The notes below the pieces were generated by a model. The model had not been told where the DNA came from. It worked only from the letters and a program-made list of their open reading frames with translations, and searched no databases. This document shows, piece by piece, positions 9,150 through 20,179 of a stretch of DNA of 64,000 nt (positions are counted from its first letter, which is position 1; each line of letters begins with the position of its first letter). The DNA comes from Burkholderia sp. HI2500 (GTDB lineage Bacteria; Pseudomonadota; Gammaproteobacteria; Burkholderiales; Burkholderiaceae). Where the stretch lies: contig NZ_NKFL01000004.1 in NCBI RefSeq assembly GCF_002223055.1, positions 1,984,001 to 2,048,000 of the forward strand, in the 5' to 3' direction. The translations under genes were made by a program, and so were the position numbers.

Positions 9150-10350
9150 CGAACCGCGGGATGCCGCTGCCGCCCCGTTCGGCGCGCCGCCTTCCGATCT
9201 TCCCACACCGCTGCTCGGCGGTCTTACGCCGGCGCAATTCATGCGCGGCTACTGGCAGAAGAAGCCGCTCCTGATCCGCCAGGCAATCCCCGGCGTCGCG
9301 TCGCCGGTCTCGCGCGACGCACTGTTCGAGCTCGCCGCGGACTATGACGCGGAATCGCGACTGATCACCCATTTTCGTAACAAGTGGCAACTGGAGCAGG
9401 GCCCGTTCGAGTCCGGCTCGCTGCCGGCCGTCACGCGCAAGGCCTGGACCCTGCTCGTGCAGGGGCTCGACCTGCACGTCGATGCCGCGCGCGCACTGCT
9501 CGACCGCTTCCGCTTCATCCCCGATGCGCGTCTGGACGACCTGATGATCTCCTATGCGACGGACGGCGGCGGCGTCGGTCCGCACTTCGATTCGTATGAC
9601 GTATTCCTGCTGCAAGTCGAAGGCCGGCGCCGCTGGCGCGTCGGTGCGCAGAAAGACCTGTCGCTGCAACCGGACGTGCCTCTGAAGATCCTCGAAAATT
9701 TCGAGCCGAGCGACGAATGGGTGCTGGAACCCGGCGACATGCTCTACCTGCCGCCGCACATCGCGCACGATGGCGTCGCCGAAGGCGAATGCATGACCTG
9801 CTCGATCGGCTTCCGGGCCCCGTCCGCCGGCGAGCTGGGCGCCCAGTTCCTGTACTATCTCGCGGAGCGTGGCGGCCTGCGCGACGGTTGTGGCGATGAT
9901 CTTTACCGCGATCCGAAGCAGCCGGCCGTCGACACGCCCGCCCAGCTGCCTCCGGCGATGGTCGAGCGCGTGGCCGAGATCGTGGACGCGATCCGCTGGC
10001 GCAAACGGGACGTCGCCGAATTCCTCGGCTGCTACCTGAGCGAGCCCAAGCCGAACGTCGTTTTCGACCCGCCCGCGCGCCCGCTGTCCGAGGCCGCGTT
10101 CGTCACGCAAGCGTCACGCCGTGGCGTGTGTCTCGACAGAAGGGCCGCATTGATGTATAACGCGCGCTCGTACTTCATTAATGGTGAAGAAGGACCGCTC
10201 GAGCAGGCCAGCGAATGGCTGCCCGAACTGGCCAATCAACGCCAGATGGAGGCGAAACGGTTTGTAACACTATCCCGGGTTCCCTCGATGACAGCCTTGT
10301 TGCACGAGTGGTATCGTGCGGGCTGGATACGGGTCGGAAACCGGATTTAG
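9130..10350 (+). CDS. roxA: Cupin/JmjC ribosomal oxygenase RoxA (YcfD-like)
   Basis: A 406-residue 2-oxoglutarate/Fe(II)-dependent oxygenase. The family hydroxylates an arginine of ribosomal protein L16. The iron triad is visible as H152 and D154 in VGPHFDSYD and H213 in PPHIAHDGV, inside a double-stranded beta-helix core. After it come the dimerisation and C-terminal winged-helix regions. The length matches the YcfD class (about 370-410). The ATG at 9130 gives MRNRSQAEPRD; a further upstream start at 9085 would run into slyD. L16 as substrate is known for the E. coli relative and inferred here. Confidence 0.88.
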   Translation: MRNRSQAEPRDAAAAPFGAPPSDLPTPLLGGLTPAQFMRGYWQKKPLLIRQAIPGVASPVSRDALFELAADYDAESRLITHFRNKWQLEQGPFESGSLPAVTRKAWTLLVQGLDLHVDAARALLDRFRFIPDARLDDLMISYATDGGGVGPHFDSYDVFLLQVEGRRRWRVGAQKDLSLQPDVPLKILENFEPSDEWVLEPGDMLYLPPHIAHDGVAEGECMTCSIGFRAPSAGELGAQFLYYLAERGGLRDGCGDDLYRDPKQPAVDTPAQLPPAMVERVAEIVDAIRWRKRDVAEFLGCYLSEPKPNVVFDPPARPLSEAAFVTQASRRGVCLDRRAALMYNARSYFINGEEGPLEQASEWLPELANQRQMEAKRFVTLSRVPSMTALLHEWYRAGWIRVGNRI

Positions 10351-10418
10351 TGTGAGTCGCCCCGTATGCCCGTACGGATCAAATTCTGTATGGGAAAGAC
10401 AACGTATTGACCCCGCAT

Positions 10419-10450
10419 TTGTCGACGGTCGATAGGAAAGTGCATATAAT
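10419..10450 (+). promoter_or_regulatory. Candidate promoter of the alanine-rich lipoprotein gene
   Basis: A perfect TATAAT at 10445-10450 lies 133 bases before the lipoprotein ATG; TTGTCG at 10419-10424 is a poor, widely spaced -35. The leader then contains an imperfect inverted repeat (10489-10501 with 10515-10527). Confidence 0.4.
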
Positions 10451-10582
10451 TTCCGCCCAAGCCGTAGGGAAGATTCACGCTCTAAGAAGTGCATCTCCAC
10501 CAGCGGCCCAGGTCGGTGTTGGAGCACATTACCGGTATTGTTTCGCGCTGTTGCTTACCTTTAACCATAAAAGGACGTGATC

Positions 10583-10846
10583 ATGAAGAAATCCCTCCTC
10601 GTAGCTTCCCTGTTGGCTGCTGTTGCACTGGCTGCTTGCAACAAGAGCGCTGATCAAGCTGCTTCGTCGGCTGCTAGCGACGCTTCGGCTGCTGCTTCGT
10701 CGGCTGCTTCGGCAGTTGCTGGTGCTGCGAGCGACGCTTCGGCTGCTGCTTCGTCGGCAACGGCTGCTGCGAGCGACGCTGCTGCTGCAGTGGCGTCGGC
10801 TGCTTCGGCAGCGACGGCTGCTCCGGCTTCGGGCGCAAGCCAGTAA
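10583..10846 (+). CDS. Alanine/serine/aspartate-repeat lipoprotein
   Basis: An 87-residue protein with a lipoprotein signal ending LAAC (Cys19); AAGGA precedes the ATG by seven bases. After the cysteine it consists almost only of Ala, Ser, Asp and Thr in repeated blocks such as [13 protein letters not shown], predicted to be a long amphipathic or coiled helix anchored in the outer membrane. The coding DNA is itself repetitive and uses GCT for alanine heavily, whereas neighbours prefer GCC/GCG; the phasin gene shows the same bias, which fits a highly expressed gene. A strong terminator follows directly. No enzymatic function is suggested. It may be a small structural envelope lipoprotein. Confidence 0.85.
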   Translation: MKKSLLVASLLAAVALAACNKSADQAASSAASDASAAASSAASAVAGAASDASAAASSATAAASDAAAAVASAASAATAAPASGASQ

Positions 10847-10863
10847 GCCTCAGCGTCAGCTGA

Positions 10864-10893
10864 AAAAAAACCGGCCCGAGGGCCGGTTTTTTT
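10864..10893. terminator. Bidirectional intrinsic terminator
   Basis: The stem CCGGCC/GGCCGG (10871-10876 and 10881-10886) has eight A before it and seven T after it. It ends the lipoprotein transcript and, read on the other strand, the long minus-strand run that ends at 10960. Confidence 0.9.
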
Positions 10894-10959
10894 ACGTCTG
10901 TCGTTTCTGCGTCTATCGCACGGCAGTCGCACCGGGCCGCCGCAGCGGCCCTGCCCCGC

Positions 10960-11736
10960 TCATCCGAGCGCCAGCCAGTCGAAGCCCGCGTCCTGCGTGG
11001 CCACGACCACGTCGTCCCCGCTCGTCCCCAGTACACCGCCAAACGCCTGGCGGACCAGTTCCGGCAGGTTGTTCTGCTGGCTCAGGTGCGCCGCGACCAG
11101 GTGCTTGAGGCGGCTGCGCTCCAGCGACGCGAGGATGTCCGCTGCAGCGTCATTGCTCAGGTGGCCGTGGTTGCCGCCGATACGCGCCTTCAGCGACTGC
11201 GGATAGCGGCTCGAGGCCAGCATCGCGGTATCGTGATTGGATTCGAGTACCAGCGCGTCACAGCCGCTCAGGACGGCCGTGATGTGCGGCGTGGCCATCC
11301 CGACGTCCGTCAGCACGCCGAGCCGGCTGGCGCCGTCCATAAAGACGAACTGGAGCGGCTCACGCGCGTCGTGAGGGACGGTATAGGGCATCACGGCCAG
11401 ATCGCGGATCGCGACCGTCTCGTCGCCCCACAGCACGTGGAGATCGACATCGGCCTCGTCCGCGCCTACCGCGCGCGCGGTGCCCCAGCTCATGTAGAGC
11501 GGCAGCGATCCGCGGCGGGCGAGCGTCAGCGCACTGCCGACGTGGTCGCTGTGTTCGTGGGTAATGAGGATCGCATCGAGATCGCCGATGCAGAGATTCA
11601 GTCGGCCGAGCCGGCGCTCGACCTCCTTGGCGGAAAAGCCGCAGTCGAGCAGCACGCGAGTGGTCGTCGTGCCGCTCGAGGCCTCGACGACCAGCGCGTT
11701 GCCTTCGCTGCCGCTTCCGAGGCTGGAGAATCGCAC
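10960..11736 (-). CDS. MBL-fold metallo-hydrolase (YycJ/WalJ-like)
   Basis: A 258-residue metallo-beta-lactamase-fold hydrolase. The zinc motif HEHSDH is in ILITHEHSDHVGS near residue 60, and further ligands are in VLESNHD and GGNHGHLSND. The N-terminus MRFSSLGSGSEGNA is typical of the YycJ/WalJ branch, which is thought to act on nucleic acid ends or in cell-wall related control. It is the last gene of the minus-strand run, starting four bases after the bamC stop, so it is almost surely cotranscribed with bamC. Family is clear, substrate is not. Confidence 0.85.
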   Translation of the reverse strand: MRFSSLGSGSEGNALVVEASSGTTTTRVLLDCGFSAKEVERRLGRLNLCIGDLDAILITHEHSDHVGSALTLARRGSLPLYMSWGTARAVGADEADVDLHVLWGDETVAIRDLAVMPYTVPHDAREPLQFVFMDGASRLGVLTDVGMATPHITAVLSGCDALVLESNHDTAMLASSRYPQSLKARIGGNHGHLSNDAAADILASLERSRLKHLVAAHLSQQNNLPELVRQAFGGVLGTSGDDVVVATQDAGFDWLALG

Positions 11737-11740
11737 GCGC

Positions 11741-12886
11741 TTAGTTCAGCTGCGCGTGGAGCAGCGAAATGATCCGCTGAGCGTCCGACGAGTTGTCGAC
11801 CTGGCCGTTTGCGCCGACCACCGCAACCAGCGTGCTGCCGTTGCCCTGTGCGCGCACGTTGACGAGGTACTCCTTGCCCGGCTTCGCGGCCGACGGACCA
11901 CCATAGAACAGCTTGCCGAACAGGCCGTCGCGCTTGAGCTCTTCCATCGTGTTCGCATAGCGCACGGTGTACACGCCCTTCTCGCGATCACGATTGTCGA
12001 CCGCGAAGTTGGTGCGGTCGAGCGCCAGGCCCACGCGCAGCCATGCGCGATCGAACGACTCGGCCAGTTGCAGCGTCGCCCCGCCGCTGCTCGTGTCGCT
12101 GACCTGCGCCGGCGCCGTCGCGGGACGGGCATCGGTCAGCAGCTGCTTCGCCTGCGCATCGGTCAGGCCGAACTTCTGCATCAGCTTCGACAGGAATACG
12201 GCTTCGAGCACCGGGTTGCGCGGACGCTCTTCCCAGCGCGACGACGTGCCGCCCTGCGGGCCGACCATCATTTCTTCCATCGCGCTGTGCGTGATCGAGA
12301 TATCGGTGTTGCCGTCCGACGTGCGGTTCACGAGCGTGCGGAAGCGGTCGCGCGTGCCGGACGAGTACGCGAAATCGATGACCTTGCCGATCGTACGGCG
12401 GAACCAGTCGTCGGGGATGTTCGCGCGGTTTTCAGCCCAGTCGGTGGCCATGATGCCCGTCGACGGCGCATCGGTCTTCAGCGAGAAGCCGTTCTCCTGC
12501 CAGAACTCCTTCAGGATCGGCCACAGCTGCTCGGGCGTGCGGCCATCGACGACGAGCCAGCGGCGGTCGCCGTCGCGCTCGATGTGCATGCCGAGCGGAT
12601 CCTGCGCGCTCGGGATGCCGTCGGTCGCGTTGCCCGCCTGCGTCGTGACCCGCGGCGGCAGTGTGCCGAGGCCGGCGTTGCTCGGCGGCGCGACGAACTG
12701 CTGCGTCGTCGGCACCGGCTTCAGGTCGCTCGGCACCGCGAGCGGCGGCGCCGAACCGGTGTTCTTGTAGTTGACCCGGTCAGGGGCCAGGTAGTCGTTC
12801 AGCGTATCGCAGCCGGCGAGCGCGCCCAGCGCCAGCGCCATCACCGACATCTGGATGGCGCGAGAGGAAAAGGCGAAACGTTTCAT
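11741..12886 (-). CDS. bamC: Outer membrane protein assembly factor BamC
   Basis: A 381-residue lipoprotein with lipobox LAGC (Cys26) and the conserved N-terminal stretch DYLAPDRVNYK that in E. coli binds BamD. Two helix-grip domains follow, the first around VDGRTPEQLWPILKEFW and the second towards the C-terminus. BamC is an accessory subunit of the outer-membrane beta-barrel assembly machine. As in many beta- and gamma-proteobacteria it lies directly downstream of dapA. Length is slightly above the 344 residues of E. coli BamC. Confidence 0.93.
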   Translation of the reverse strand: MKRFAFSSRAIQMSVMALALGALAGCDTLNDYLAPDRVNYKNTGSAPPLAVPSDLKPVPTTQQFVAPPSNAGLGTLPPRVTTQAGNATDGIPSAQDPLGMHIERDGDRRWLVVDGRTPEQLWPILKEFWQENGFSLKTDAPSTGIMATDWAENRANIPDDWFRRTIGKVIDFAYSSGTRDRFRTLVNRTSDGNTDISITHSAMEEMMVGPQGGTSSRWEERPRNPVLEAVFLSKLMQKFGLTDAQAKQLLTDARPATAPAQVSDTSSGGATLQLAESFDRAWLRVGLALDRTNFAVDNRDREKGVYTVRYANTMEELKRDGLFGKLFYGGPSAAKPGKEYLVNVRAQGNGSTLVAVVGANGQVDNSSDAQRIISLLHAQLN

Positions 12887-12997
12887 GAAATCCTTCGTCT
12901 TGCTAGAACGCTCGTCAGGAGCGGCGCCGGACGGAGCCGGCCGGTGCGGGTTGATCAGGGTTCGAGCCGGCGGCCGCAGGACGCGACCGCCTCGGCA

Positions 12998-13903
<906 letters not shown>

Positions 13904-13951
13904 GAAACGCGAATGAGATTATGTACCGGTAAACATTGAGATTGTAGCGGA

Positions 13952-14554
13952 TTAGCCGGGCAGTTCGTAACGTGGAATTCCCGCCCCCGCCTTCGGGGTC
14001 GCGCCCTCGCGCACTGCGCAAAGACGCTGGACGAATGCCTCGCGCGGCGCGGCGACGAACCCGTCCTCGTACGCGACCACCCGCAGGCGGCCGTGCACGG
14101 CGTCCAGCAGCTCGCCCGGGGCGAGCAGGAACGCGGGGTTGGACGGTTTCCCGACCGTTTCGTTTCCTTGCGCGAAGGTTTCGTAGATCAGCACGCCGCC
14201 CGGCGCCACCGCATCGAGCAGATGGGGCCAGAGCCGACGATGCAGATAATTCGTGACCACCACCGCCGCAAACTGCTCGCCGGCCGGCAACGGCCACGGC
14301 GCGCCTTCGAGATCGGCGTCACGGGCATCGACGCCCGGAATCGAACGCAACGCGGCCAGCGCGGGCGGATCGCGGTCGAGTGCGACGACCGGATGGCCGT
14401 GCGACGCGAACCAGCGCGCATGGCGGCCGCCGCCCGCAGCGACATCCAGCACCGCGCCGCCCGGCGACACGAGCCGCGACCATTGCGCGACCCAGCGCGA
14501 CGGCTCGGCCTGGGCGACGTGGCCGCCCGCGGCGGCAATGACGGATGCGCTCAT
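13952..14554 (-). CDS. Class I SAM-dependent methyltransferase
   Basis: A 200-residue methyltransferase with the SAM-binding glycine loop DVAAGGGRHARWF at about residues 37-49 and the acidic end of strand 2 in VALDRDPPAL. The later motif VVVTNYLHRRLWP is typical of TehB/UbiE-like small methyltransferases. The substrate cannot be told from sequence. Its start is eight bases after the trpS stop, so it is cotranscribed with trpS and dapA. Confidence 0.82.
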   Translation of the reverse strand: MSASVIAAAGGHVAQAEPSRWVAQWSRLVSPGGAVLDVAAGGGRHARWFASHGHPVVALDRDPPALAALRSIPGVDARDADLEGAPWPLPAGEQFAAVVVTNYLHRRLWPHLLDAVAPGGVLIYETFAQGNETVGKPSNPAFLLAPGELLDAVHGRLRVVAYEDGFVAAPREAFVQRLCAVREGATPKAGAGIPRYELPG

Positions 14555-14562
14555 GCGGTCGA

Positions 14563-15765
<1,203 letters not shown>

Positions 15766-15773
15766 GATTGTCG

Positions 15774-16436
15774 TTAGAGAAGCGAGGCGAATGGGGACAG
15801 GATGGCGCTCAGGACGGCGTAGCCGACGTTGACGAGCGGGCGCAGCCAGAAGTTCGTCAGCACGCCCGTCGCGACCAGCACGAGGACGATGATGAAACCG
15901 TACGGCTCGATGCGCGACAGCGCGATCGATTGCTTCGTCGGCAGCAGCGCCGCCAGGATGCGGCCGCCGTCGAGCGGCGGCAACGGAAACAGGTTCAGCA
16001 CGCCGAGCACGAGGTTCGCGCTGACGCCGGCAAACGCCATCCGCGTGAAGAACGGCTCGTCGACGCCGACGGCGGGCAGTACGAGGGTCAGCACACCCCA
16101 GATCAGCGCCTGCACGAAGTTGCAGGCCGGTCCCGCAAGCGATACCCACAGGCTGCCCCAGCGCGGATCGCGCAGGTTGCCGAACGACACCGGCACCGGC
16201 TTCGCATAGCCGAACAGGAACGCGCCGCCCGTCAGGAAATACATCGCGAGCGGAATCGCGATCGTGCCGAGCGGATCGATGTGACGCATCGGGTTGAACG
16301 ACACGCGCCCCATCATGTAGGCAGTGTTGTCGCCGAGCAGGCGGGCGGCGTAGCCATGCGCGGCCTCGTGCAGCGTGATCGCGAAGATCACGGGCAGCGC
16401 GTAGACGGCGATGGTCTGTATCAGGGAAGCATCCAT
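15774..16436 (-). CDS. Site-2 protease family membrane metalloprotease (M50)
   Basis: A 220-residue polytopic membrane protein. The zinc motif H23-E24-A-A-H27 sits at the end of the first membrane helix and the third ligand is the Asp in PLPPLDGGRIL. No PDZ domain is present, which matches the short M50B-type rhomboid-like S2P group. Such proteins cut within membrane helices of anti-sigma factors or peptides, but the substrate here is unknown. Start is eight bases upstream of the trpS ATG, in the same transcript. Confidence 0.88.
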   Translation of the reverse strand: MDASLIQTIAVYALPVIFAITLHEAAHGYAARLLGDNTAYMMGRVSFNPMRHIDPLGTIAIPLAMYFLTGGAFLFGYAKPVPVSFGNLRDPRWGSLWVSLAGPACNFVQALIWGVLTLVLPAVGVDEPFFTRMAFAGVSANLVLGVLNLFPLPPLDGGRILAALLPTKQSIALSRIEPYGFIIVLVLVATGVLTNFWLRPLVNVGYAVLSAILSPFASLL

Positions 16437-16485
16437 ATCGCGTTATTGTAACAAGCGCACTCGCGCAAAAAATGGAACGGCGCGC

Positions 16486-17118
16486 TTACGCGGCCGAGAG
16501 TCCGAACGGTTCGAGCGCGCCGCGCCCCGCGCGCACGAGCTCGGGCTCGTCGCCGGTCAGGTCGATCACCGTCGACGGCTCGCGCGGGCACGCGCCACCG
16601 TCGATCACGAGGTCGACCTGCTTCTCGAGCCGCTCGCGGATTTCTTCGGGGTCGTTGAGCGGCTCGTCGTCCGGCGGCAGGATCAGCGTCGTGCCGAGCA
16701 GCGGCTGGCCGAGCGATTCGAGCAACGCGAGCGTGATCGCGTGATCGGGCACGCGCAGGCCGATCGTCTTGCGCGACGGGTGCGACAGCCGGCGCGGCAC
16801 TTCCTTCGTCGCCTGCAGGATGAAGACGTACGGGCCCGGCGTCACCGACTTGATCTGCCGGTACTGGCGGTTGTCGACCATCGCGAAGTTGGCGAGCTCC
16901 GACAGGTCGCGCACGAGCAGCGACAGGTGCTGCTTCTCGTCGAGGCCGCGAATCCGGCGCACGCGCTCGACCGCATCCTTGTCGTCGAGATGGCACGCGA
17001 GCGCATAGCTCGAATCGGTCGGCATCGCGATCACGCCGCCCTTGCTGACGATTTCCACGGCCTGCTTGATCAGGCGCGGCTGCGGATTATCCGGGTGAAT
17101 CCTGAAGAACTGGGACAT
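16486..17118 (-). CDS. yciO: YciO-type Sua5/YrdC family protein
   Basis: A 210-residue protein of the Sua5/YrdC family. The opening MSQFFRIHPDNPQPRLI and the motif GGVIAMPTDSSYAL match E. coli YciO closely. Relatives TsaC/Sua5 make threonylcarbamoyl-AMP for tRNA t6A; YciO itself has an unclear role and does not replace TsaC in E. coli. The nucleotide-binding core and the SHPSRKTIGLRVPDH stretch are intact. It lies next to the PHP phosphatase gene, an order also seen as yciV-yciO in enterobacteria. Confidence 0.85.
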   Translation of the reverse strand: MSQFFRIHPDNPQPRLIKQAVEIVSKGGVIAMPTDSSYALACHLDDKDAVERVRRIRGLDEKQHLSLLVRDLSELANFAMVDNRQYRQIKSVTPGPYVFILQATKEVPRRLSHPSRKTIGLRVPDHAITLALLESLGQPLLGTTLILPPDDEPLNDPEEIRERLEKQVDLVIDGGACPREPSTVIDLTGDEPELVRAGRGALEPFGLSAA

Positions 17119-17190
17119 GGGGGGCGTAAAGGGGGAGAAATCGGATGCGCGCGGCCGGCAGCAACGCAGGTGGCAGGCCGCCGCCCGGTG

Positions 17191-18030
17191 TCAGAGCCAG
17201 CGTTCCCAGACCGGAGTCAGGTCGGGCGGCAACGGCGGCAGGCTGCCGAGCTCGACACGGCCCTCGCCTGGCGCATGGAAATCCGAGCCGCGCGACGCTT
17301 CGAAGCCGAAGCGGCGTGCGACGTCCGCATATTCGCGGTACTGGTCGGGTGTGTGGCTGCCCGTGACGACCTCGATCGCGCGGCCGCCCAGATCGATGAA
17401 TTCGCCGAAGAACGCGTCGAATTCGACGGGCGTATAGCGATAGCGGCCCGGATGCGCGACCACCGCTTCGCCGCCGGCCGCGCGAATCCACGCAACGGCG
17501 TCGGGCAGCGTCGCCCAGCGGTGCGGGACGAAACCGGGCTTGCCGTCGCCGAGCAGCCGATCGAACACATCGGATGTCGACGTGGCGTGACCGTTTTCAA
17601 CGAGGAAGCGCGCGAAGTGCGTGCGCGAGATCAGGTCGGGATTCGACACGTACTTCAACGCACCGTCGTACGCGCCGGGAATGCCGAGCGTGGCGAGCTG
17701 CTCGCCGATCGCCACCGCGCGCGCCGCGCGGCCGTGGCGCGTGCGGTACAGGCCGTCGACCAGCACCGGATTCGCGGGATCGACATTCAGGCCGACGATG
17801 TGCACGGTGCGCGATGCCCACGTGACCGAAATCTCGACGCCGCTCAGGTAGCGCATGCCGAGCGCTTCCGCTTCGCTGCGCGCCGCTGCCTGGCCGCCGA
17901 TCTCGTCGTGGTCGGTCAGCGCCCACAGGGTCACGCCGCCGGCATGAGCGCGGCGCGCGACGTCGGCAGGCGGCAGCAACCCGTCGGAAACATTCGAATG
18001 GCAGTGGAGATCGGCGTTCATTGTCGGCAT
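17191..18030 (-). CDS. rnm: PHP-domain 3',5'-nucleoside bisphosphate phosphatase / RNase AM
   Basis: A 279-residue PHP phosphoesterase. Metal-binding motifs visible are DLHCHSNVSDG near the N-terminus, LTDHDEIGG near residue 40, GVEIS, HPGRYR and the C-terminal GSDFHAPGE. E. coli YciV (Rnm) removes 5' nucleotides from short RNAs and hydrolyses 3',5'-bisphosphonucleotides; the same role is likely. Two starts are possible, 18030 (MPTMNADLH) or 18021 (MNADLH); neither has a strong Shine-Dalgarno. It is followed by yciO 72 bases on. Confidence 0.85.
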   Translation of the reverse strand: MPTMNADLHCHSNVSDGLLPPADVARRAHAGGVTLWALTDHDEIGGQAAARSEAEALGMRYLSGVEISVTWASRTVHIVGLNVDPANPVLVDGLYRTRHGRAARAVAIGEQLATLGIPGAYDGALKYVSNPDLISRTHFARFLVENGHATSTSDVFDRLLGDGKPGFVPHRWATLPDAVAWIRAAGGEAVVAHPGRYRYTPVEFDAFFGEFIDLGGRAIEVVTGSHTPDQYREYADVARRFGFEASRGSDFHAPGEGRVELGSLPPLPPDLTPVWERWL

Positions 18031-18102
18031 GGCAGGTAAGGCTTCATTCTACTGCAACGCGGCAATGCGCCGCCCGCGTGCCACGCCGCTGCCGCCGCGC
18101 GC

Positions 18103-18993
18103 CTACGCGCAGAACGCCTCGATCAGCGCCGCGATCTGCTCGGGCTGGTCGTGATGCACCATGTGTCCGGCGTCCTCGACGAGCTTCTCGCGCCAGTCGG
18201 GGAACGCGTTGAAGCGCGCCTTGAATTCCGGCAACGGGATGTCGCCCGCGATGTGGGCCAGCGTCGGCGAATTGACGGCTTCGACGTGCAGCACCTTCGC
18301 GCGCACCTGCGCCCAGGTGGCCATCACTTCGTCGAGTCGGTACAGCTGCGGCCCCGGCATCTTGTGCGCGGGGTCGGCCAGCAGGTGGTACTGACCGTCG
18401 TCGCCGCGCTTCGACCAGTGCGCGGCGAGGAACGCCGCACGGCGCGGGTCGAGCCGCGGATTGGTCTTGATCAGGCGCGCCGCCACGTCGTCGAGGGACG
18501 CATATGGGCGCAGCACGGGCGGTTCGCGCAACTCGTCCAGCCAGCCGCGCAACCGGCGCGGCGCCTGCTCGGCCCGCGCGGGCGCCAGCCCGAAACCCTC
18601 GAGATCGACCACGCGCCGCACGCGCTCCGGCCGCGCGCCGGCATACAGGCACACGACGTTCGCGCCCATGCTGTGCCCGACCAGGTTGACTTCGCCGGCC
18701 GGCGCATAGTGGTCGACGAGCGCATCGAGGTCGCCCAGGTACTCGTGGAACCAGTAATGACCGCCGCCCTGCCGCGCGACCGGCCAGTCGGACAGCCCGA
18801 AACCGCGCGCATCGGGCGCGATCACCTGCCAGTCGCCCGCGAGCGCATCGACAACGAACTGGAACGATGCCGAGACGTCCATCCAGCCATGCAGCATGAA
18901 CAGCGTCGGCGCATCGGGCCGGCCCCAGCGCCGGACATGCAGCTGGACGCCGCGCACCGTGACGAAATCGGAAACAGAACTCGATGCACTCAT
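18103..18993 (-). CDS. Alpha/beta hydrolase
   Basis: A 296-residue alpha/beta-hydrolase-fold protein. The oxyanion stretch is LFMLHGWMD, the nucleophile elbow GHSMGAN contains the catalytic serine, and the C-terminal histidine is in AGHMVHHDQPEQIA. It is of the haloperoxidase/epoxide-hydrolase-like general class, with a cap domain between about residues 130 and 220. The substrate is unknown. A TATAAT at 19025-19030 (minus strand) suggests its own promoter. Confidence 0.85.
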   Translation of the reverse strand: MSASSSVSDFVTVRGVQLHVRRWGRPDAPTLFMLHGWMDVSASFQFVVDALAGDWQVIAPDARGFGLSDWPVARQGGGHYWFHEYLGDLDALVDHYAPAGEVNLVGHSMGANVVCLYAGARPERVRRVVDLEGFGLAPARAEQAPRRLRGWLDELREPPVLRPYASLDDVAARLIKTNPRLDPRRAAFLAAHWSKRGDDGQYHLLADPAHKMPGPQLYRLDEVMATWAQVRAKVLHVEAVNSPTLAHIAGDIPLPEFKARFNAFPDWREKLVEDAGHMVHHDQPEQIAALIEAFCA

Positions 18994-19024
18994 TGCCGCC
19001 GCCAGAAAAAAGAATGATCGTTCG

Positions 19025-19030
19025 ATTATA
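19025..19030 (-). promoter_or_regulatory. Candidate -10 element of the alpha/beta hydrolase gene
   Basis: A perfect TATAAT on the minus strand lies 31 bases before the hydrolase ATG at 18993. No -35 at ideal spacing is seen. It could start the downstream run including rnm and yciO. Confidence 0.35.
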
Positions 19031-19172
19031 GCGGCGCTGCTCTCTTTCCGGCGTCCGGCAATCGAGGTGCCGCTCTAGCGGCGCGCGTAAGCCCGGGGCC
19101 GCGGAGAAGCACCATGTCCCGGGCCCCCGAGACGGCGGGCGGCACGTCGAAGTGCGGCCGAACGCGCGCCGG

Positions 19173-20030
19173 CTAGCGTGGCGCGTTGCCGTCCGCCACG
19201 TCCTGCGCGGCCAGTTCGTCGAGTTCGGCCTGCTCGAATCCGGCATCGCGGCGCGCATCGAAATTGAACGGGCCGCGCAGCCGCGGCGCATGGTATTGCT
19301 CGGCGAGCTGCCGGTAGGTGGGCACCGGATCGCGGCCGGCTTCGTCGCACAGATGCCGGAACCAGCGGTTGCCGATCGCGACATGGCCGATTTCGTCGCG
19401 CAGGATCACGTCGAGGATCGCGGCCGACGCATCGTCGCCCGCCTGCACGAGCCGCGCGCGGATCGGCGGCGATGCGTCGAGCCCGCGGGCCTCGAGCGTG
19501 CGCGGCACGAGCGCCATGCGCGCCAGCACGTCGCCCTTGGTCCGCTCGCACATCTCCCACAGGCCGTTGTGCGCGGGAAAATCGCCGTACGCATGCCCGA
19601 ACGCCGCCAGGCGCTCGGACAGCAGCGTGAAGTGATAGGCCTCCTCGGCCGCCACCTTCAGCCAGTCCGCATAGAACGGGGCCGGCAGGCCCGCGAAGCG
19701 CCAGACCGCGTCGAGGGCCAGGTTGATCGCATTGAACTCGATATGGGCAAGCGCGTGCAGCAGCACCGCGCGCCCTTCGGGCGAACGCATGCTGCGTCGC
19801 CCGAGCTGGCGCGGCTCGACGAGCGGCGGGCGCGCCGGCCGGCCGGGCAAATCGGCCGGCTCGGGCAATTCGAGCGACGGCGCGATCGCCGCCTGCCTGG
19901 CCCGCAGCGCATCGTAGAGCGCGCGCACCTGGGCGGCCTTCGCCACGGGTTCGGCGTCACGCAGCGCGGCAAGCGCGGTGCGGCGCACACAGGCAGACGC
20001 ATTGCCGAAAGAAGAAGACTCCATGCTCAT
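19173..20030 (-). CDS. DUF455 ferritin-like family protein
   Basis: A 285-residue protein of the DUF455 family, which has a ferritin-like helical fold. Candidate di-iron ligands lie in HIEFNAIN, AEEAYHF and RDEIGHVAIGN, the spaced E/ExxH pattern of that fold. Function is not established; the fold is shared with tRNA-modifying MiaE-type oxygenases. Two close ATGs at 20030 and 20024 (MSMESS) are both plausible; upstream extension was rejected as Arg/Cys-rich noise. It is divergent from the gamma carbonic anhydrase gene with 149 bases between. Confidence 0.85.
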   Translation of the reverse strand: MSMESSSFGNASACVRRTALAALRDAEPVAKAAQVRALYDALRARQAAIAPSLELPEPADLPGRPARPPLVEPRQLGRRSMRSPEGRAVLLHALAHIEFNAINLALDAVWRFAGLPAPFYADWLKVAAEEAYHFTLLSERLAAFGHAYGDFPAHNGLWEMCERTKGDVLARMALVPRTLEARGLDASPPIRARLVQAGDDASAAILDVILRDEIGHVAIGNRWFRHLCDEAGRDPVPTYRQLAEQYHAPRLRGPFNFDARRDAGFEQAELDELAAQDVADGNAPR

Positions 20031-20179
20031 AAACGGGGACACCCTGCGTGCGCATCGCGGGAGCGCACGCACGCGACGGTTTACAATAGGCGATTGTTCC
20101 GCGGCGCAATGCGCATGCGCCGGGCAAACCAGACGCGCCATTCTACCGGCGCACATCATCGAAGAGACAAGGAGACTCC

